Shown here: positions 8,932 to 17,304 of the stretch, in pieces
How positions within the stretch are numbered: the first letter of the stretch is position 1
How the letters are laid out: every line of letters begins with the position of its first letter
NCBI RefSeq assembly: GCF_001426665.1
Contig: NZ_LMEY01000027.1
Coordinates: forward strand, 162,439-226,438
Direction of reading: 5' to 3'
Length of the DNA stretch: 64,000 bases
Source: Rhizobium sp. Root1334
Lineage (GTDB): Bacteria > Pseudomonadota > Alphaproteobacteria > Rhizobiales > Rhizobiaceae
The notes under the pieces: model-generated
The model's database searches: none
Told to the model about the DNA's origin: nothing
What the model saw: only the letters and a program-made list of their open reading frames with translations
Position numbers and translations under genes: made by a program

Positions 8932-9804
8932 CTATCCAAGTTCGACAACGACGATTTCCGGCGGCGAACCGAAACGGATGGGCAGGATCGAGCAACCCAA
9001 GCCACCGGAAACGATCAGATTGCGATCATTCTCGACAATATGGCCGTAGACGTAACGATTGCTAAAGCGCGAGGGAACGAAGGGCGCATATCCAAACAGG
9101 CGGATCTGGCCGCCATGCGTATGCCCGGATAGCGTCAGGGACACCCGGTCTGGCACTTGCGGGAATACATCCGGCTCATGCGCCATCAGGATAACGGGCG
9201 CATCATCGGCGATCTGCGCCAGGGTGGCTGGCAGGTCATCGAGACCCGGCCAGGGACCGATCTGATCGGCCAGCCCGGCCAGCCAGAAGCCTTCGCCATC
9301 CTTCTCGAAACGGGTGGCATGGTTGTCATAGACGGGAACATTGATCGATGACAGCGCCGTGTGGACCAGCGTCGGCCCCTTCCCGGCCAGCATCGCACCA
9401 GGATCATCGAGCCAGTCATGGTTACCCATGACGGCATGAACGCCAAGTGGCGCGGACAGGGCGGCAAGCTCACGCACCCAGTCTTCCGGCGCCACATGCC
9501 CTGTCCTTATCCGCATGCCGGATAGAAAATCCCCCAAAAGCAGGATCATGTCACCGCCCAACACATTGGCCTGCCTGCAGATCTCGCCGATCCGCTTCGG
9601 TGACATCCAGGGATCACAGGCATGAATGTCGGCGAGGACAACAAGTTTCAGCTTCAAACCGGCGGGCCATTTGTCCGGAACGAGGCGATAGCGCTGTACG
9701 CGCGGCTGCCGGACCGGCTCGATACCGACGGCATAGGCGCCGGTCGCGATGCCCGTCAGCATCAGGCTTCCAACCGTCCTTAAAAAGCCGCGCCGGGAAA
9801 TCAA
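8932..9804 (-). CDS. Tat-exported metallophosphoesterase (YaeI/YkuE-like)
   Basis: A 290-residue calcineurin-like phosphoesterase. The metal-binding motifs are in order: DIHACD (about 59-64), GDFLSG, GNHDW (about 128-132), and GHTHGGQ near residue 228. The N-terminus ISRRGFLRTVGSLMLTGIA is a twin-arginine signal, so the enzyme is probably exported folded. The start is TTG 9804: AGGAGG at 9818-9813 sits 8 nt upstream inside the 3' end of ruvB, and the in-frame codon just before it is the ruvB stop TGA. Related Bacillus and E. coli proteins act on phospholipid-type substrates; the substrate here is unknown. Confidence 0.88.
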   Translation of the reverse strand: MISRRGFLRTVGSLMLTGIATGAYAVGIEPVRQPRVQRYRLVPDKWPAGLKLKLVVLADIHACDPWMSPKRIGEICRQANVLGGDMILLLGDFLSGMRIRTGHVAPEDWVRELAALSAPLGVHAVMGNHDWLDDPGAMLAGKGPTLVHTALSSINVPVYDNHATRFEKDGEGFWLAGLADQIGPWPGLDDLPATLAQIADDAPVILMAHEPDVFPQVPDRVSLTLSGHTHGGQIRLFGYAPFVPSRFSNRYVYGHIVENDRNLIVSGGLGCSILPIRFGSPPEIVVVELG

Positions 9805-10845
9805 TCAATCATCCTCCTGAAACAGGCGGAACTGGGTGGCTTCCAGATCCTTCGGCACCTGCAATCCAAGGTGTTTCCATGCGTTTGCGGTCAAAATACG
9901 CCCGCGCGGTGTACGCTGGATGAATCCCTGCTGAATCATGTAGGGCTCGATAATGTCCTCGATCGCATCGCGAGGTTCAGACAGCCCTGCCGCAATGGTT
10001 TCAATGCCAACCGGACCGCCACCAAAATTCAGCGCAATCATGGTCAGATAACGTTTGTCGAGTTGATCGAGGCCCATATTGTCAACCAGCAACCGTGTCA
10101 GCGCCTCGTCGGCGATCTGCTTGGTCACAGCCTCAGCCTTGGCGACTTCGGCAAAATCACGCACCCGGCGCAGAAGCCGGCCCGCGATGCGCGGCGTGCC
10201 GCGCGCCCGGCGGGCGATTTCTCGGGCACCGTCATCCGTAATACCGAGACCCATCAGCCTAGCTCCACGCCTGACGATCAGTTCCAACTCCTCGACCGTA
10301 TAGAAACTCAAGCGCACCGGAATACCAAACCGGTCGCGCAGCGGCGTGGTCAAAAGCCCGAGCCGCGTCGTCGCCGCCACCAGCGTGAATTTCGACAGGT
10401 CGATCTTCACCGAGCGCGCCGCCGGACCCTCGCCGATGATCAGATCGAGCTGAAAATCCTCCATCGCCGGATAGAGGATTTCCTCGACGGCTGGGTTCAG
10501 CCGGTGGATTTCGTCAATGAACAGCACGTCCCGGTCTTCGAGATTGGTCAGAAGGGCGGCAAGATCACCGGCCTTGGCGATCACGGGACCGGATGTCGAG
10601 CGGAAATTGACGCCGAGTTCCTTGGCCATGATCTGCGCGAGCGTCGTCTTGCCAAGGCCGGGCGGACCGACGAACAGAACATGGTCCAGCGCCTCGCCGC
10701 GGTTCTTTGCCGCCTCGATGAAAATTTTCAGATTGGCACGCGCTTCCGCCTGACCGGTAAACTCGTCCAGCGTCTGCGGCCGCAGCGTCGTATCGAGATC
10801 CTCGCCGCGCTTTTCCGGGGTGATCAGTCTCTGCTCTTCACTCAT
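9805..10845 (-). CDS. ruvB: Holliday junction branch migration ATPase RuvB
   Basis: A 346-residue AAA+ motor that, with RuvA, drives Holliday junction migration. Walker A is GPPGLGKTT (about 60-68), Walker B is LFIDEIHRL, sensor 1 is AATTRLGLL, and the C-terminal winged helix ends around [15 protein letters not shown] 10845 (MSEEQRL) is preferred over a GTG two codons earlier. It follows ruvA by 40 nt and directly abuts the phosphoesterase start. Confidence 0.98.
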   Translation of the reverse strand: MSEEQRLITPEKRGEDLDTTLRPQTLDEFTGQAEARANLKIFIEAAKNRGEALDHVLFVGPPGLGKTTLAQIMAKELGVNFRSTSGPVIAKAGDLAALLTNLEDRDVLFIDEIHRLNPAVEEILYPAMEDFQLDLIIGEGPAARSVKIDLSKFTLVAATTRLGLLTTPLRDRFGIPVRLSFYTVEELELIVRRGARLMGLGITDDGAREIARRARGTPRIAGRLLRRVRDFAEVAKAEAVTKQIADEALTRLLVDNMGLDQLDKRYLTMIALNFGGGPVGIETIAAGLSEPRDAIEDIIEPYMIQQGFIQRTPRGRILTANAWKHLGLQVPKDLEATQFRLFQEDD

Positions 10846-10885
10846 GTACACTCAATCTCATGCCTCGAACGCCAGGGCAACGCAC

Positions 10886-11503
10886 TTAGCGCGCCAGCTC
10901 TTTCAGCCCCAACCGGATCAACTTGGCGCTATCCAGCCCCTCGCCACCATTCTTCAACGCAGCCGCCACCGCATTGGCTGCCTGATCGCGCGAATAGCCG
11001 AGATTGCTGAGCGCCGAGACCGCATCCGAGACCGGTGCGGAAGCAACGCCCTCCCCGAGTTCCTGCTTCAGTCCGATATTGGCGCTGGCTTCGCCGGCAA
11101 AGGCGGGCGCCTTGTTCTTCAGTTCGGTGACGATGCGCACCGCAACCTTTGGCCCGACGCCGGGCGCCCGCGAAACGGCGGTCTTGTCCTGCAACGCAAT
11201 GGCATTGGCCAGTTCGCCGGGCGTCAGCACGGAAAGAACGGCAAGCGCCACCTTGGAGCCGACGCCCTGCACGCTCTGCAGCAGCCGGAACCATTCCCGC
11301 TCCAGCGCCGACAGGAAACCAAACAGCCGCAATTGGTCTTCGCGCACGTAGGTTTCGATAAACAGCACGATTGCTTCACCGGGCGAGCCGATCTTCGACA
11401 GCGTGCGCGACGAACAATGGGCGACATAGCCGACACCATGCACATCGACAACGACATGGTCGTCACCGATTTCGTCGATCGTTCCCTTCAGCTTGCCGAT
11501 CAT
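10886..11503 (-). CDS. ruvA: Holliday junction binding protein RuvA
   Basis: A 205-residue tetrameric junction-binding partner of RuvB. The N-terminal OB fold begins [26 protein letters not shown]. Helix-hairpin-helix segments follow ([18 protein letters not shown] and [16 protein letters not shown]), and the C-terminal RuvB-binding domain contains [15 protein letters not shown]. The gene begins 13 nt after vapC ends, so the inserted toxin-antitoxin pair now sits immediately upstream and may share transcripts with ruvAB. Confidence 0.98.
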   Translation of the reverse strand: MIGKLKGTIDEIGDDHVVVDVHGVGYVAHCSSRTLSKIGSPGEAIVLFIETYVREDQLRLFGFLSALEREWFRLLQSVQGVGSKVALAVLSVLTPGELANAIALQDKTAVSRAPGVGPKVAVRIVTELKNKAPAFAGEASANIGLKQELGEGVASAPVSDAVSALSNLGYSRDQAANAVAAALKNGGEGLDSAKLIRLGLKELAR

Positions 11504-11516
11504 GGCGCAAAATCCT

Positions 11517-11936
11517 TCATGGGTGAGTGTCCGGCGTGATCAATTCGACGGAAGGGAAGTAGGAACTGTATCTGGCCCCGTCTCTCGTCAACAGACGGTG
11601 TCTGCGCCAGTCGGCATGGGCGCCGATGAGAAAATCCGGCAATGTCCGCTCCCGCTGACCACCGGCAAGCCGATAAGCACGATGCGCCTTGCCCGCTCGG
11701 AATGCCGCCTCGTACGGGATATTTTCACGTTTGGGATCGAGCCAGCTCAAGGCAGCAAGCAGCTCTCCTTCTGAAATGGGCGACGCCGCAAGTTCGGACC
11801 AAACAATCGGGCTGAGGACCAGAGTTCCGTCGCTGACGCATTGCCGCAAAGCTTTAAGCGACCATGGGCGAATGGGCGTTTCAGGCCCGAGAACATCAAT
11901 GAAGATATTGGTATCAACGAGGGTCGAGATCGTCAC
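11517..11936 (-). CDS. vapC: PIN-domain toxin of a VapBC-type pair
   Basis: A 139-residue PIN-domain protein, probably a Mg2+-dependent endoribonuclease. Acidic active-site candidates are visible: VDTNIF near the N-terminus, [16 protein letters not shown] and LLTRD near the C-terminus. GTG 11936 is chosen because AGAGG lies 5 nt upstream; the GTG at 11942 overlaps that ribosome binding site. It overlaps the antitoxin gene by 23 nt, as usual for type II toxin-antitoxin operons. Confidence 0.88.
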   Translation of the reverse strand: MTISTLVDTNIFIDVLGPETPIRPWSLKALRQCVSDGTLVLSPIVWSELAASPISEGELLAALSWLDPKRENIPYEAAFRAGKAHRAYRLAGGQRERTLPDFLIGAHADWRRHRLLTRDGARYSSYFPSVELITPDTHP

Positions 11937-12180
11937 GTTCACCTCTCAGCCAGACCATGAACTCGTCCGTGCTCTTGCCTCCGGTATCGAACGTCCCCTT
12001 CACGCTGGCGGCCCAGTCATCGAAGTCGCGGATCGCCGGCTCGTCTGCTGCAGCATCCACCCGCACCAGCAATGCGCCCTTGCTGGACGCAACGAAATCC
12101 ACCTCTGACCCCGGCACAATGCCGAGACGGTCTCTGATTTCCTTCGGGATGGTCACCTGACCTTTTTCCGTCACACGCAT
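11914..12180 (-). CDS. vapB: AbrB/MazE-type antitoxin of a VapBC-type pair
   Basis: An 88-residue antitoxin. The first 45 residues are a SpoVT/AbrB swapped-hairpin DNA-binding domain (MRVTEKGQVTIPKEIRDRLG, then PGSEVDF); the acidic C-terminal half (about 50-88) is the expected toxin-neutralising tail. It should bind its own promoter: a 9-bp inverted repeat lies directly upstream of the ATG and contains the ribosome binding site. The pair is inserted between ruvC and ruvA, which are normally adjacent. Confidence 0.92.
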   Translation of the reverse strand: MRVTEKGQVTIPKEIRDRLGIVPGSEVDFVASSKGALLVRVDAAADEPAIRDFDDWAASVKGTFDTGGKSTDEFMVWLRGERDDLDPR

Positions 12181-12181
12181 G

Positions 12182-12202
12182 GTAATACCTCCAAGGTATT
12201 AC
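12182..12202 (-). promoter_or_regulatory. vapBC operator: inverted repeat overlapping the ribosome binding site
   Basis: GTAATACCT (12182-12190), CCA spacer, AGGTATTAC (12194-12202) form a perfect 9-bp inverted repeat ending 2 nt from the vapB start. On the minus strand it contains GGAGG, the vapB Shine-Dalgarno, 7 nt from the ATG. This is the expected place for autorepression by VapB or VapBC. Confidence 0.8.
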
Positions 12203-12235
12203 TTAGATGCGAACCAGGAACAAGTCAAGAACAAA

Positions 12236-12748
12236 TCAGCCTGCGAGTGCCGCCATGCGCATGCGGGCGCCACCGCGATTGTGGGCGTGGCAAATAGCGA
12301 TCGCCAAGGCATCAGCCGCGTCATTGCCCTTGAATTCGGCCTTGGGCATCAGGATTTTCAGCATCATGTGGATTTGCTGCTTCTCACCGTGACCAACGCC
12401 GATGACGGATTTCTTCACCGCATTCGGCGCATATTCAGCGACCTGCAATCCCGCCCGTGCTGGCACAAGCATGGCAATGCCGCGGGCTTGGCCAAGCTTG
12501 AGGGTCGCCACCGCATCCTTGTTCACGAAAGTCTGCTCGACGGCCGCCTCATCCGGCTTGTGAACGTGAATGACATCGGCCAAACCATCGTGCAACTGGC
12601 AAAGCCGCGAAGCCAAATCCATATCGCCGTCGGACGTGACAGTGCCGGAGGCGACGAAACGCAGCGAGTTGCCGAGCGTATCGATAACGCCCCAACCGGT
12701 GCGCCGGAGGCCTGGATCGATACCGATGATGCGAATCGTGTTTTGCAT
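12236..12748 (-). CDS. ruvC: Holliday junction resolvase RuvC
   Basis: A 170-residue RNase H-fold endonuclease that cuts junctions held by RuvAB. Catalytic acidic residues sit in IIGIDPGLR (Asp near residue 10), AAVEQTFV (Glu near 68) and the C-terminal [17 protein letters not shown] 12748 ([13 protein letters not shown]) is preferred; an ATG at 12769 would add seven residues. ruvA lies 0.7 kb downstream beyond vapBC. Confidence 0.97.
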   Translation of the reverse strand: MQNTIRIIGIDPGLRRTGWGVIDTLGNSLRFVASGTVTSDGDMDLASRLCQLHDGLADVIHVHKPDEAAVEQTFVNKDAVATLKLGQARGIAMLVPARAGLQVAEYAPNAVKKSVIGVGHGEKQQIHMMLKILMPKAEFKGNDAADALAIAICHAHNRGGARMRMAALAG

Positions 12749-12921
12749 GGTGGGAAGCTTAATACTCATCCCCGGACGCTGCCAGCAAAATGTGAACAAA
12801 ACAAAAACATCCGCAACAATTCGGCCGTTCCACCCCTATCACATTTCCTCCTTAGGGTTGGATTTACGAAATTCGATCTTACATACGCTTCTATCAGTTC
12901 CATTCATCGAAGGCTTTTCCC

Positions 12922-13923
12922 ATGGTGCCCTTTTCGATCCTTGACCTTTCGCCAATCACGCAAGGGTCAGATGCTTCGCAAGCCTTGCACAACTCGCGCA
13001 GGTTGGCACAGGAAGCGGAAGCATCCGGCTACAAGCGTTTCTGGCTGGCCGAACATCACGGCATGAAGGGCATCGCAAGTGCTGCAACATCGATCGTCAT
13101 TTCGCATGTGGCAGCCGGCACCAAGACGATCCGCGTCGGCTCCGGCGGCATCATGCTGCCCAACCATTCGCCGCTGGTGATTGCCGAGCAGTTCGGAACG
13201 CTGGCCGCGCTCTATCCCGGCCGCATCGATCTTGGCCTCGGCCGCGCGCCGGGAACCGACATGCGCACCGCATCTGCACTTCGCCGCAACATGGAAGCCA
13301 GCGCCAACAATTTCCCCAATGACGTCGTCGAACTGCAGGCTTTGCTCGGGCCGATCAAGGACGGCCAGGATCTCATTGCCGTGCCCGGCGCCGATAGCAA
13401 CGTGCCGCTCTGGCTGCTGGGCTCCAGCCATTTTAGCGCCCATCTGGCCGGAATGCTCGGCCTGCCCTTCGCCTTCGCGTCACATTTCGCGCCGGACATG
13501 CTCCTGTCAGCCCTGGAAATCTATCGCGAGCGTTTCGAGCCTTCACAATATCTCGACCAGCCCTATGCCATGGTCGGCATCATGGGCGTCGCTGCCGATA
13601 CCGACGCCGAAGCCAACCATCTCTTCACCTCGATGCAGCAATCTTTCGTGGCGCTGCGCCGCAATGCGCGTGGCCAGTTTCCGCCGCCGGTGGATTCGAT
13701 GGATGGTTTGTGGAGCGACAATGAAAAGATTTTCGTCGATCATGCCATGACCTATGCGGTCGTCGGCGGACCGGAGACGATCAGAACGAAGCTCGACCAA
13801 TTCATCGGCCAGACAGAGGCCGATGAGGTGATTGTTTCCATGCCGATCTTCGACATGGACGCACGGTTAAAATCGGTGCGGCTGTTTGCAGATGCGCAGC
13901 AGCAACTGGCAAAAGCCGCATAA
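12922..13923 (+). CDS. LLM-class flavin-dependent oxidoreductase
   Basis: A 333-residue luciferase-like (bacterial luciferase alpha-chain fold) protein of the YhbW-type group. Recognisable segments are FWLAEHHGM (residues 41-49), [25 protein letters not shown] and [10 protein letters not shown]. Such enzymes use reduced flavin, but this subfamily has no settled substrate. It is divergent from ruvC and convergent with the cupin gene, with a terminator between. Confidence 0.85.
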   Translation: MVPFSILDLSPITQGSDASQALHNSRRLAQEAEASGYKRFWLAEHHGMKGIASAATSIVISHVAAGTKTIRVGSGGIMLPNHSPLVIAEQFGTLAALYPGRIDLGLGRAPGTDMRTASALRRNMEASANNFPNDVVELQALLGPIKDGQDLIAVPGADSNVPLWLLGSSHFSAHLAGMLGLPFAFASHFAPDMLLSALEIYRERFEPSQYLDQPYAMVGIMGVAADTDAEANHLFTSMQQSFVALRRNARGQFPPPVDSMDGLWSDNEKIFVDHAMTYAVVGGPETIRTKLDQFIGQTEADEVIVSMPIFDMDARLKSVRLFADAQQQLAKAA

Positions 13924-13949
13924 AAATACCCCGGAGAAACTCCGGGGTA
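13922..13949 (-). terminator. Intrinsic terminator of the cupin gene
   Basis: TACCCCGGAG (13927-13936), AAA loop, CTCCGGGGTA (13940-13949): a perfect 10-bp stem. On the minus strand it is followed by TTTTT, so it terminates the cupin gene transcript; read from the plus side it has no U-tract. Confidence 0.85.
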
Positions 13950-13971
13950 CCATCACACTCTCAAATCAGGC

Positions 13972-14322
13972 TTAAACCTTGAAATCGAAGTGCTTGCGCA
14001 CCGTTTCGAGGATTTCCCAGGTGCCTTTGAAATCGGCCTCAACGACGAAGGCATCACCAGCAACGACCGTGACCGGCGTACCACCATCTGGCGTGATGAT
14101 GATCTTGCCGGCAATCATGTGCACGAATTCATAGGCAGAGTAGGTTGCATGATAGGTGCCGGGTGTCGCTTCCCAATAACCTGAAACCATCGAGCCATCC
14201 GAAGACGTATGCAGCGCCCAGGTTTTCATCGAAGGATTTCCGGCGGCGACAACCCAACCATCCAGTGTTGCCGGATCGCCGGCGGCGGGAACGGGCGTCG
14301 CAAGTTTGGTCACAGTCTGCAT
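13972..14322 (-). CDS. Cupin-domain protein
   Basis: A 116-residue single-domain cupin of the DUF861/Cupin_3 type. It contains SGYWEATPGTYHATYSAYEFVHMIAGKIIITPDGG, the first cupin motif with a YEFVHMIAGK core, then GDAFVVEADFKGTWEI. Related proteins include (S)-ureidoglycine aminohydrolase-like and EutQ-like folds, but the usual metal-binding histidines are sparse and I assign no reaction. Monocistronic, with its own terminator. Confidence 0.8.
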   Translation of the reverse strand: MQTVTKLATPVPAAGDPATLDGWVVAAGNPSMKTWALHTSSDGSMVSGYWEATPGTYHATYSAYEFVHMIAGKIIITPDGGTPVTVVAGDAFVVEADFKGTWEILETVRKHFDFKV

Positions 14323-14415
14323 GGGCCATATCCTCTCTGAAAGGAAGGAGCCTAATGCCCGGCTGCCGGAACTGACTTGCCAATCCCGACAGGCGGTGAC
14401 GTGAACCGGCAGAAA

Positions 14416-15162
14416 TCAGGCCGAAAGCTTGGCCATGACTTCGTCGGAAACTTCGAAGTTGGTGTAGACGTTCTGCACGTCGTCGTCGTCTTCGAGCGTA
14501 TCGATCAGCTTCATCAGCGATTGTGCACGCTCTTCATCGACCGGCACCGTGTTCTGGGGCTTCCAGATCGCCTTGACGGTATCGGCTTCGCCAAGCGTCG
14601 CTTCAAGCGCCTTGGAAACGTCGCCGATGGCTTCGAAACCGCAGATGATGAAATGACCGTCCTCGTCGGTGGTGACGTCATCGGCACCGGCTTCGATCGC
14701 AGCTTCCATCACCGTGTCGGCATCGCCAGCCGAAAGCTTGTAGGAAATTTCACCGACGCGGTCGAACGAGAACGACACCGAACCGGTTTCGCCAAGTGCA
14801 CCGCCGGCCTTTGTAAAGGTCGAGCGGACATTGGAGGCTGTGCGGTTGCGGTTATCGGTCAGTGCCTCGACGATGACGGCAACGCCGCCTGGACCATAGC
14901 CTTCGTAACGGACTTCTTCGTAATTTTCGCCGTCGGTACCGGAGCCCTTCTTGATGGCGCGCTCGATATTGTCCTTCGGCATCGACTGTGCCTTGGCGTT
15001 CTGGATCGCCAGGCGCAGGCGCGCATTCATCGTCGGGTCAGGCAGACCGCCCTTGACCGCAACGGTAATTTCGCGTGCGAGCTTGGAGAACATTTTCGAC
15101 CGCACGGCATCCTGACGGCCCTTGCGGTGCATGATGTTTTTAAACTGTGAATGGCCAGCCAT
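14416..15162 (-). CDS. yebC: YebC/PmpR family regulatory protein
   Basis: A 248-residue member of the YebC/TACO1 family. The N-terminus [23 protein letters not shown] and the [30 protein letters not shown] segment are diagnostic. Members have been described as transcriptional regulators and more recently as factors that help ribosomes through difficult sequences. In many bacteria the gene lies next to ruvC; here it is 1.7 kb away across the LLM and cupin genes. Confidence 0.93.
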   Translation of the reverse strand: MAGHSQFKNIMHRKGRQDAVRSKMFSKLAREITVAVKGGLPDPTMNARLRLAIQNAKAQSMPKDNIERAIKKGSGTDGENYEEVRYEGYGPGGVAVIVEALTDNRNRTASNVRSTFTKAGGALGETGSVSFSFDRVGEISYKLSAGDADTVMEAAIEAGADDVTTDEDGHFIICGFEAIGDVSKALEATLGEADTVKAIWKPQNTVPVDEERAQSLMKLIDTLEDDDDVQNVYTNFEVSDEVMAKLSA

Positions 15163-15249
15163 GGCGCCCTCTTCTCATGCTAATCATGTTTGGAATTGGG
15201 CGCCTTATAGTTTCATTGACGCTTTGCGTCCAGAAGGGCCGGCTTTTTT

Positions 15250-15729
15250 TCAGTTGGCAGCAAGGCGCTTGCGGCTAAGAAAGAACGAATGACCATCGTT
15301 GCGCTCGCAGGCGAGGCCCGTGCGGGTCGAAAGGCAGGAGAACGGGCCAGCAGTCCACGTCTGGCCATAGTCGAGCACCGGGCCTGCCGAACAGCAACTG
15401 GGATCACCAACATCCTTGGCGAGCCTGGCCCCGCCCTTGCGGGACAATGTCGCCCGGACATAGCTTGGCTCGACACGGTCGCAGGAGAGTTCGGGCCCGC
15501 CGTCCGCAGGTTGATAGACCTCTGTCCCGCCTTCAGGCGTGTAGATGCAGCCAATATTACCGGAGGGTAGAACGAATTCTTGCTGCTGCCCGGGCGTTTT
15601 CATCTCCGGCACCGTCACGGGCGTCCTGTCGCCTTCCGCGCTCGGCAACCGCGGCGGTGGCGCGCCATCGGCCAGAACCTGATGTGTCATGGAAAGAACG
15701 GCAAGAAGGCAGGCAGCGAAAAACTTCAT
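15250..15729 (-). CDS. Exported protein with FxxPSGNIGC motif (DUF6636-like)
   Basis: A 159-residue protein with a Sec signal peptide (MKFFAACLLAVLSMTHQVLA, cleavage after residue 20). The mature part carries EFVLPSGNIGCIY, and cysteines (SCD, CCS, SCL, ACE) suggest disulfide bonds in the periplasm. The FxxPSGNIGC motif is typical of the uncharacterised DUF6636 family. Function unknown. It lies 15 nt downstream of... the opposite end of the MBL-fold gene's stop at 15745, which follows it on the same strand upstream, so the two exported proteins may be co-transcribed. Confidence 0.75.
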   Translation of the reverse strand: MKFFAACLLAVLSMTHQVLADGAPPPRLPSAEGDRTPVTVPEMKTPGQQQEFVLPSGNIGCIYTPEGGTEVYQPADGGPELSCDRVEPSYVRATLSRKGGARLAKDVGDPSCCSAGPVLDYGQTWTAGPFSCLSTRTGLACERNDGHSFFLSRKRLAAN

Positions 15730-15744
15730 TCCATGGTTCCCAGG

Positions 15745-16584
15745 TCAGACGCCCTGAAGGATATAAATCAGCGGCTTCTTTGGCAAGGAACGCATCGATA
15801 CCGTCACGCTCGGTTGCGCGGCAAAGCTTTTGTCGAATTCATCGCCGAACATCTGTAGGAAACTGGTGACCGGCGGGCCGCGCCGGTGCATCGGCAGGAT
15901 CAGCGACGAGCGCAGCCGCGTCACCACCCGGCTCATGCTTTCCGCGCCCATCGTCAAGCCGCCATCGACCGGTACCATCAGAACATCGAGACGGCCGATC
16001 CCGGCATAGTCGGTATCGTCGAGTTCATGATGCAGATGCCCGAGATGGCCAATGCAGAGACCCGCGACCTCGAAGATGAAGATCGAATTGCCGTCCGGCT
16101 CCATCGTCGCGCCGCCGGCGCGGATATCCGTCGTGACATTGCGAATATAGGCGTCGCCGACCACGACATCGTGATCGGCTGGCTCTCCACTATCGCCCCA
16201 TCCATGCAGCACATGCTTGATCGCCGGGTCCGGCGTCAGCGTGTAGTGACTGGAATGCGCCTTGTTCATCGTAACGACGTCCGGGACCTTCGGTGGTACA
16301 TACCAGCCGCTATAATCCGTGGCGATCGAAACGCCGCCGGGCGTTTCGATCAGAAATGTCGAATGGCCGACATAGGTGATAACAACCGCTTCGTCAGCAG
16401 TCGCCTGAACGTTAAGGGCAAGCGACGGTTTAAAACTTGCGAAAGTGACGTCGGGAACAGACTGCGCGATCGCCTGGCATTGGCTCACAGGCGGGCGGGC
16501 GCTCTGCGCATGGGCGGGCATCGGCCACAGGGCATGCAGGAGAACGATGGCGGCAAATGCAAGCAGGATCAATCGCGGCATCAT
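15745..16584 (-). CDS. Exported MBL-fold hydrolase (UlaG-like)
   Basis: A 279-residue protein with a signal peptide (MMPRLILLAFAAIVLLHALWPMPAHA). The mature part has a beta-lactamase-fold core: ITYVGHSTFLIETPGGVSIATDYSGWY, then NKAHSSHYT where canonical enzymes have HxHxDH, and IGHLGHLHHELDDTDY near residue 185. The metal motif is therefore degenerate (HSSH). Function unknown. ATG 16584 begins the signal peptide; the longer ORF upstream lacks one. It sits just upstream of the DUF6636-like gene on the same strand. Confidence 0.78.
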   Translation of the reverse strand: MMPRLILLAFAAIVLLHALWPMPAHAQSARPPVSQCQAIAQSVPDVTFASFKPSLALNVQATADEAVVITYVGHSTFLIETPGGVSIATDYSGWYVPPKVPDVVTMNKAHSSHYTLTPDPAIKHVLHGWGDSGEPADHDVVVGDAYIRNVTTDIRAGGATMEPDGNSIFIFEVAGLCIGHLGHLHHELDDTDYAGIGRLDVLMVPVDGGLTMGAESMSRVVTRLRSSLILPMHRRGPPVTSFLQMFGDEFDKSFAAQPSVTVSMRSLPKKPLIYILQGV

Positions 16585-16699
16585 GCGCCTCACGAAACCA
16601 AGGTTGGCATGGGTGCAGAGGATAGGCAGGCAGGACGCCAGGTCCAGCCCGGATTGCCGGGCCACCGCTCACGATTACGTCATCGCGGAATCGTTAGGA

Positions 16700-17017
16700 T
16701 CAGAGTTTTGCCTGCTTCAAAATCTCGTTGACGCGCGCCTGCCAGCCCTTGCCGGTCGCCTTGAACTTGGCAATCACATCCGGATCCAGCCGCAATGAAA
16801 CCTGCTGCTTGCGCACTTCAACGACCGGCCGTCCGCGCGAGCGGCGGATGCTTTCCGCAAGTTCGGGGAAAACCTCCGCGAAGGGACGCGCCCGCTTGAA
16901 GTCTTCTTCCGTCCATTCTGGATTGTCAGGATCAGCCGCAATACCGGCCTGAATTCGGGCCTCTTCTTCATCAGTAAGCGGAGCAGTATGGGACTTGAAA
17001 CTCTTAGCACTGGTCAT
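16700..17017 (-). CDS. brnA: BrnA-type antitoxin
   Basis: A 105-residue antitoxin. The acidic N-terminal half (TDEEEARIQAGIAADPDNPEWTEED) and the ribbon-helix-helix C-terminus (KQQVSLRLDPDVIAKFKATGKGWQARVNEILKQ) are typical of BrnA. It overlaps the toxin gene by 14 nt and lies downstream of it, the standard brnT-brnA order. It neutralises BrnT and probably co-represses the operon through the inverted repeat at 17253-17296. Confidence 0.9.
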   Translation of the reverse strand: MTSAKSFKSHTAPLTDEEEARIQAGIAADPDNPEWTEEDFKRARPFAEVFPELAESIRRSRGRPVVEVRKQQVSLRLDPDVIAKFKATGKGWQARVNEILKQAKL

Positions 17018-17258
17018 AAAGCTTCCTTTCCATTCGGCTTGCAGCCCGCATTGAGATGATAGATATGCCTTCGCTACCTAGCCTGAAAAATACGACAGAT
17101 ATCTTTCCATCGTTGAAAAGGCCGATGGCCTTCAGCCGGTTCAACTTGGTCTCGACAATGAGTGCGCTGCCGAAAAATTCCATGTCGAGCGCCAAAAAAT
17201 CAAGCCCATGCTTCTCTAAATTGAGCCTTCGCTTGATTTCATCATAGACGATTTTCAT
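17004..17258 (-). CDS. brnT: BrnT-type ribonuclease toxin
   Basis: An 84-residue RelE-like ribonuclease toxin. The family pattern is clear: YDEIKRRLNLEKHGLDF at the N-terminus, then KAIGLFNDGKISVVFF and ISIISMRAASRMERKLYDQ at the C-terminus, where the conserved Arg and the E-x3-Y segment sit. BrnT in Brucella, also Rhizobiales, responds to stress. The start codon lies inside one arm of an 11-bp inverted repeat, so a bound repressor would cover it. Confidence 0.9.
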   Translation of the reverse strand: MKIVYDEIKRRLNLEKHGLDFLALDMEFFGSALIVETKLNRLKAIGLFNDGKISVVFFRLGSEGISIISMRAASRMERKLYDQC

Positions 17259-17296
17259 AATTTTTGTATCACTTTTAATGGCGTGAAATTATGAAA
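17253..17296. promoter_or_regulatory. brnTA operator candidate: exact 11-bp inverted repeat
   Basis: TTTCATAATTT (17253-17263) and AAATTATGAAA (17286-17296) are exact reverse complements separated by 22 bp. The left arm covers the brnT ATG (17258-17256). The arrangement fits two sites for a ribbon-helix-helix repressor such as BrnA. The spacer must also hold the promoter, so the -10/-35 would lie between or overlap the arms. Confidence 0.65.
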
Positions 17297-17304
17297 TGGA
17301 GATC

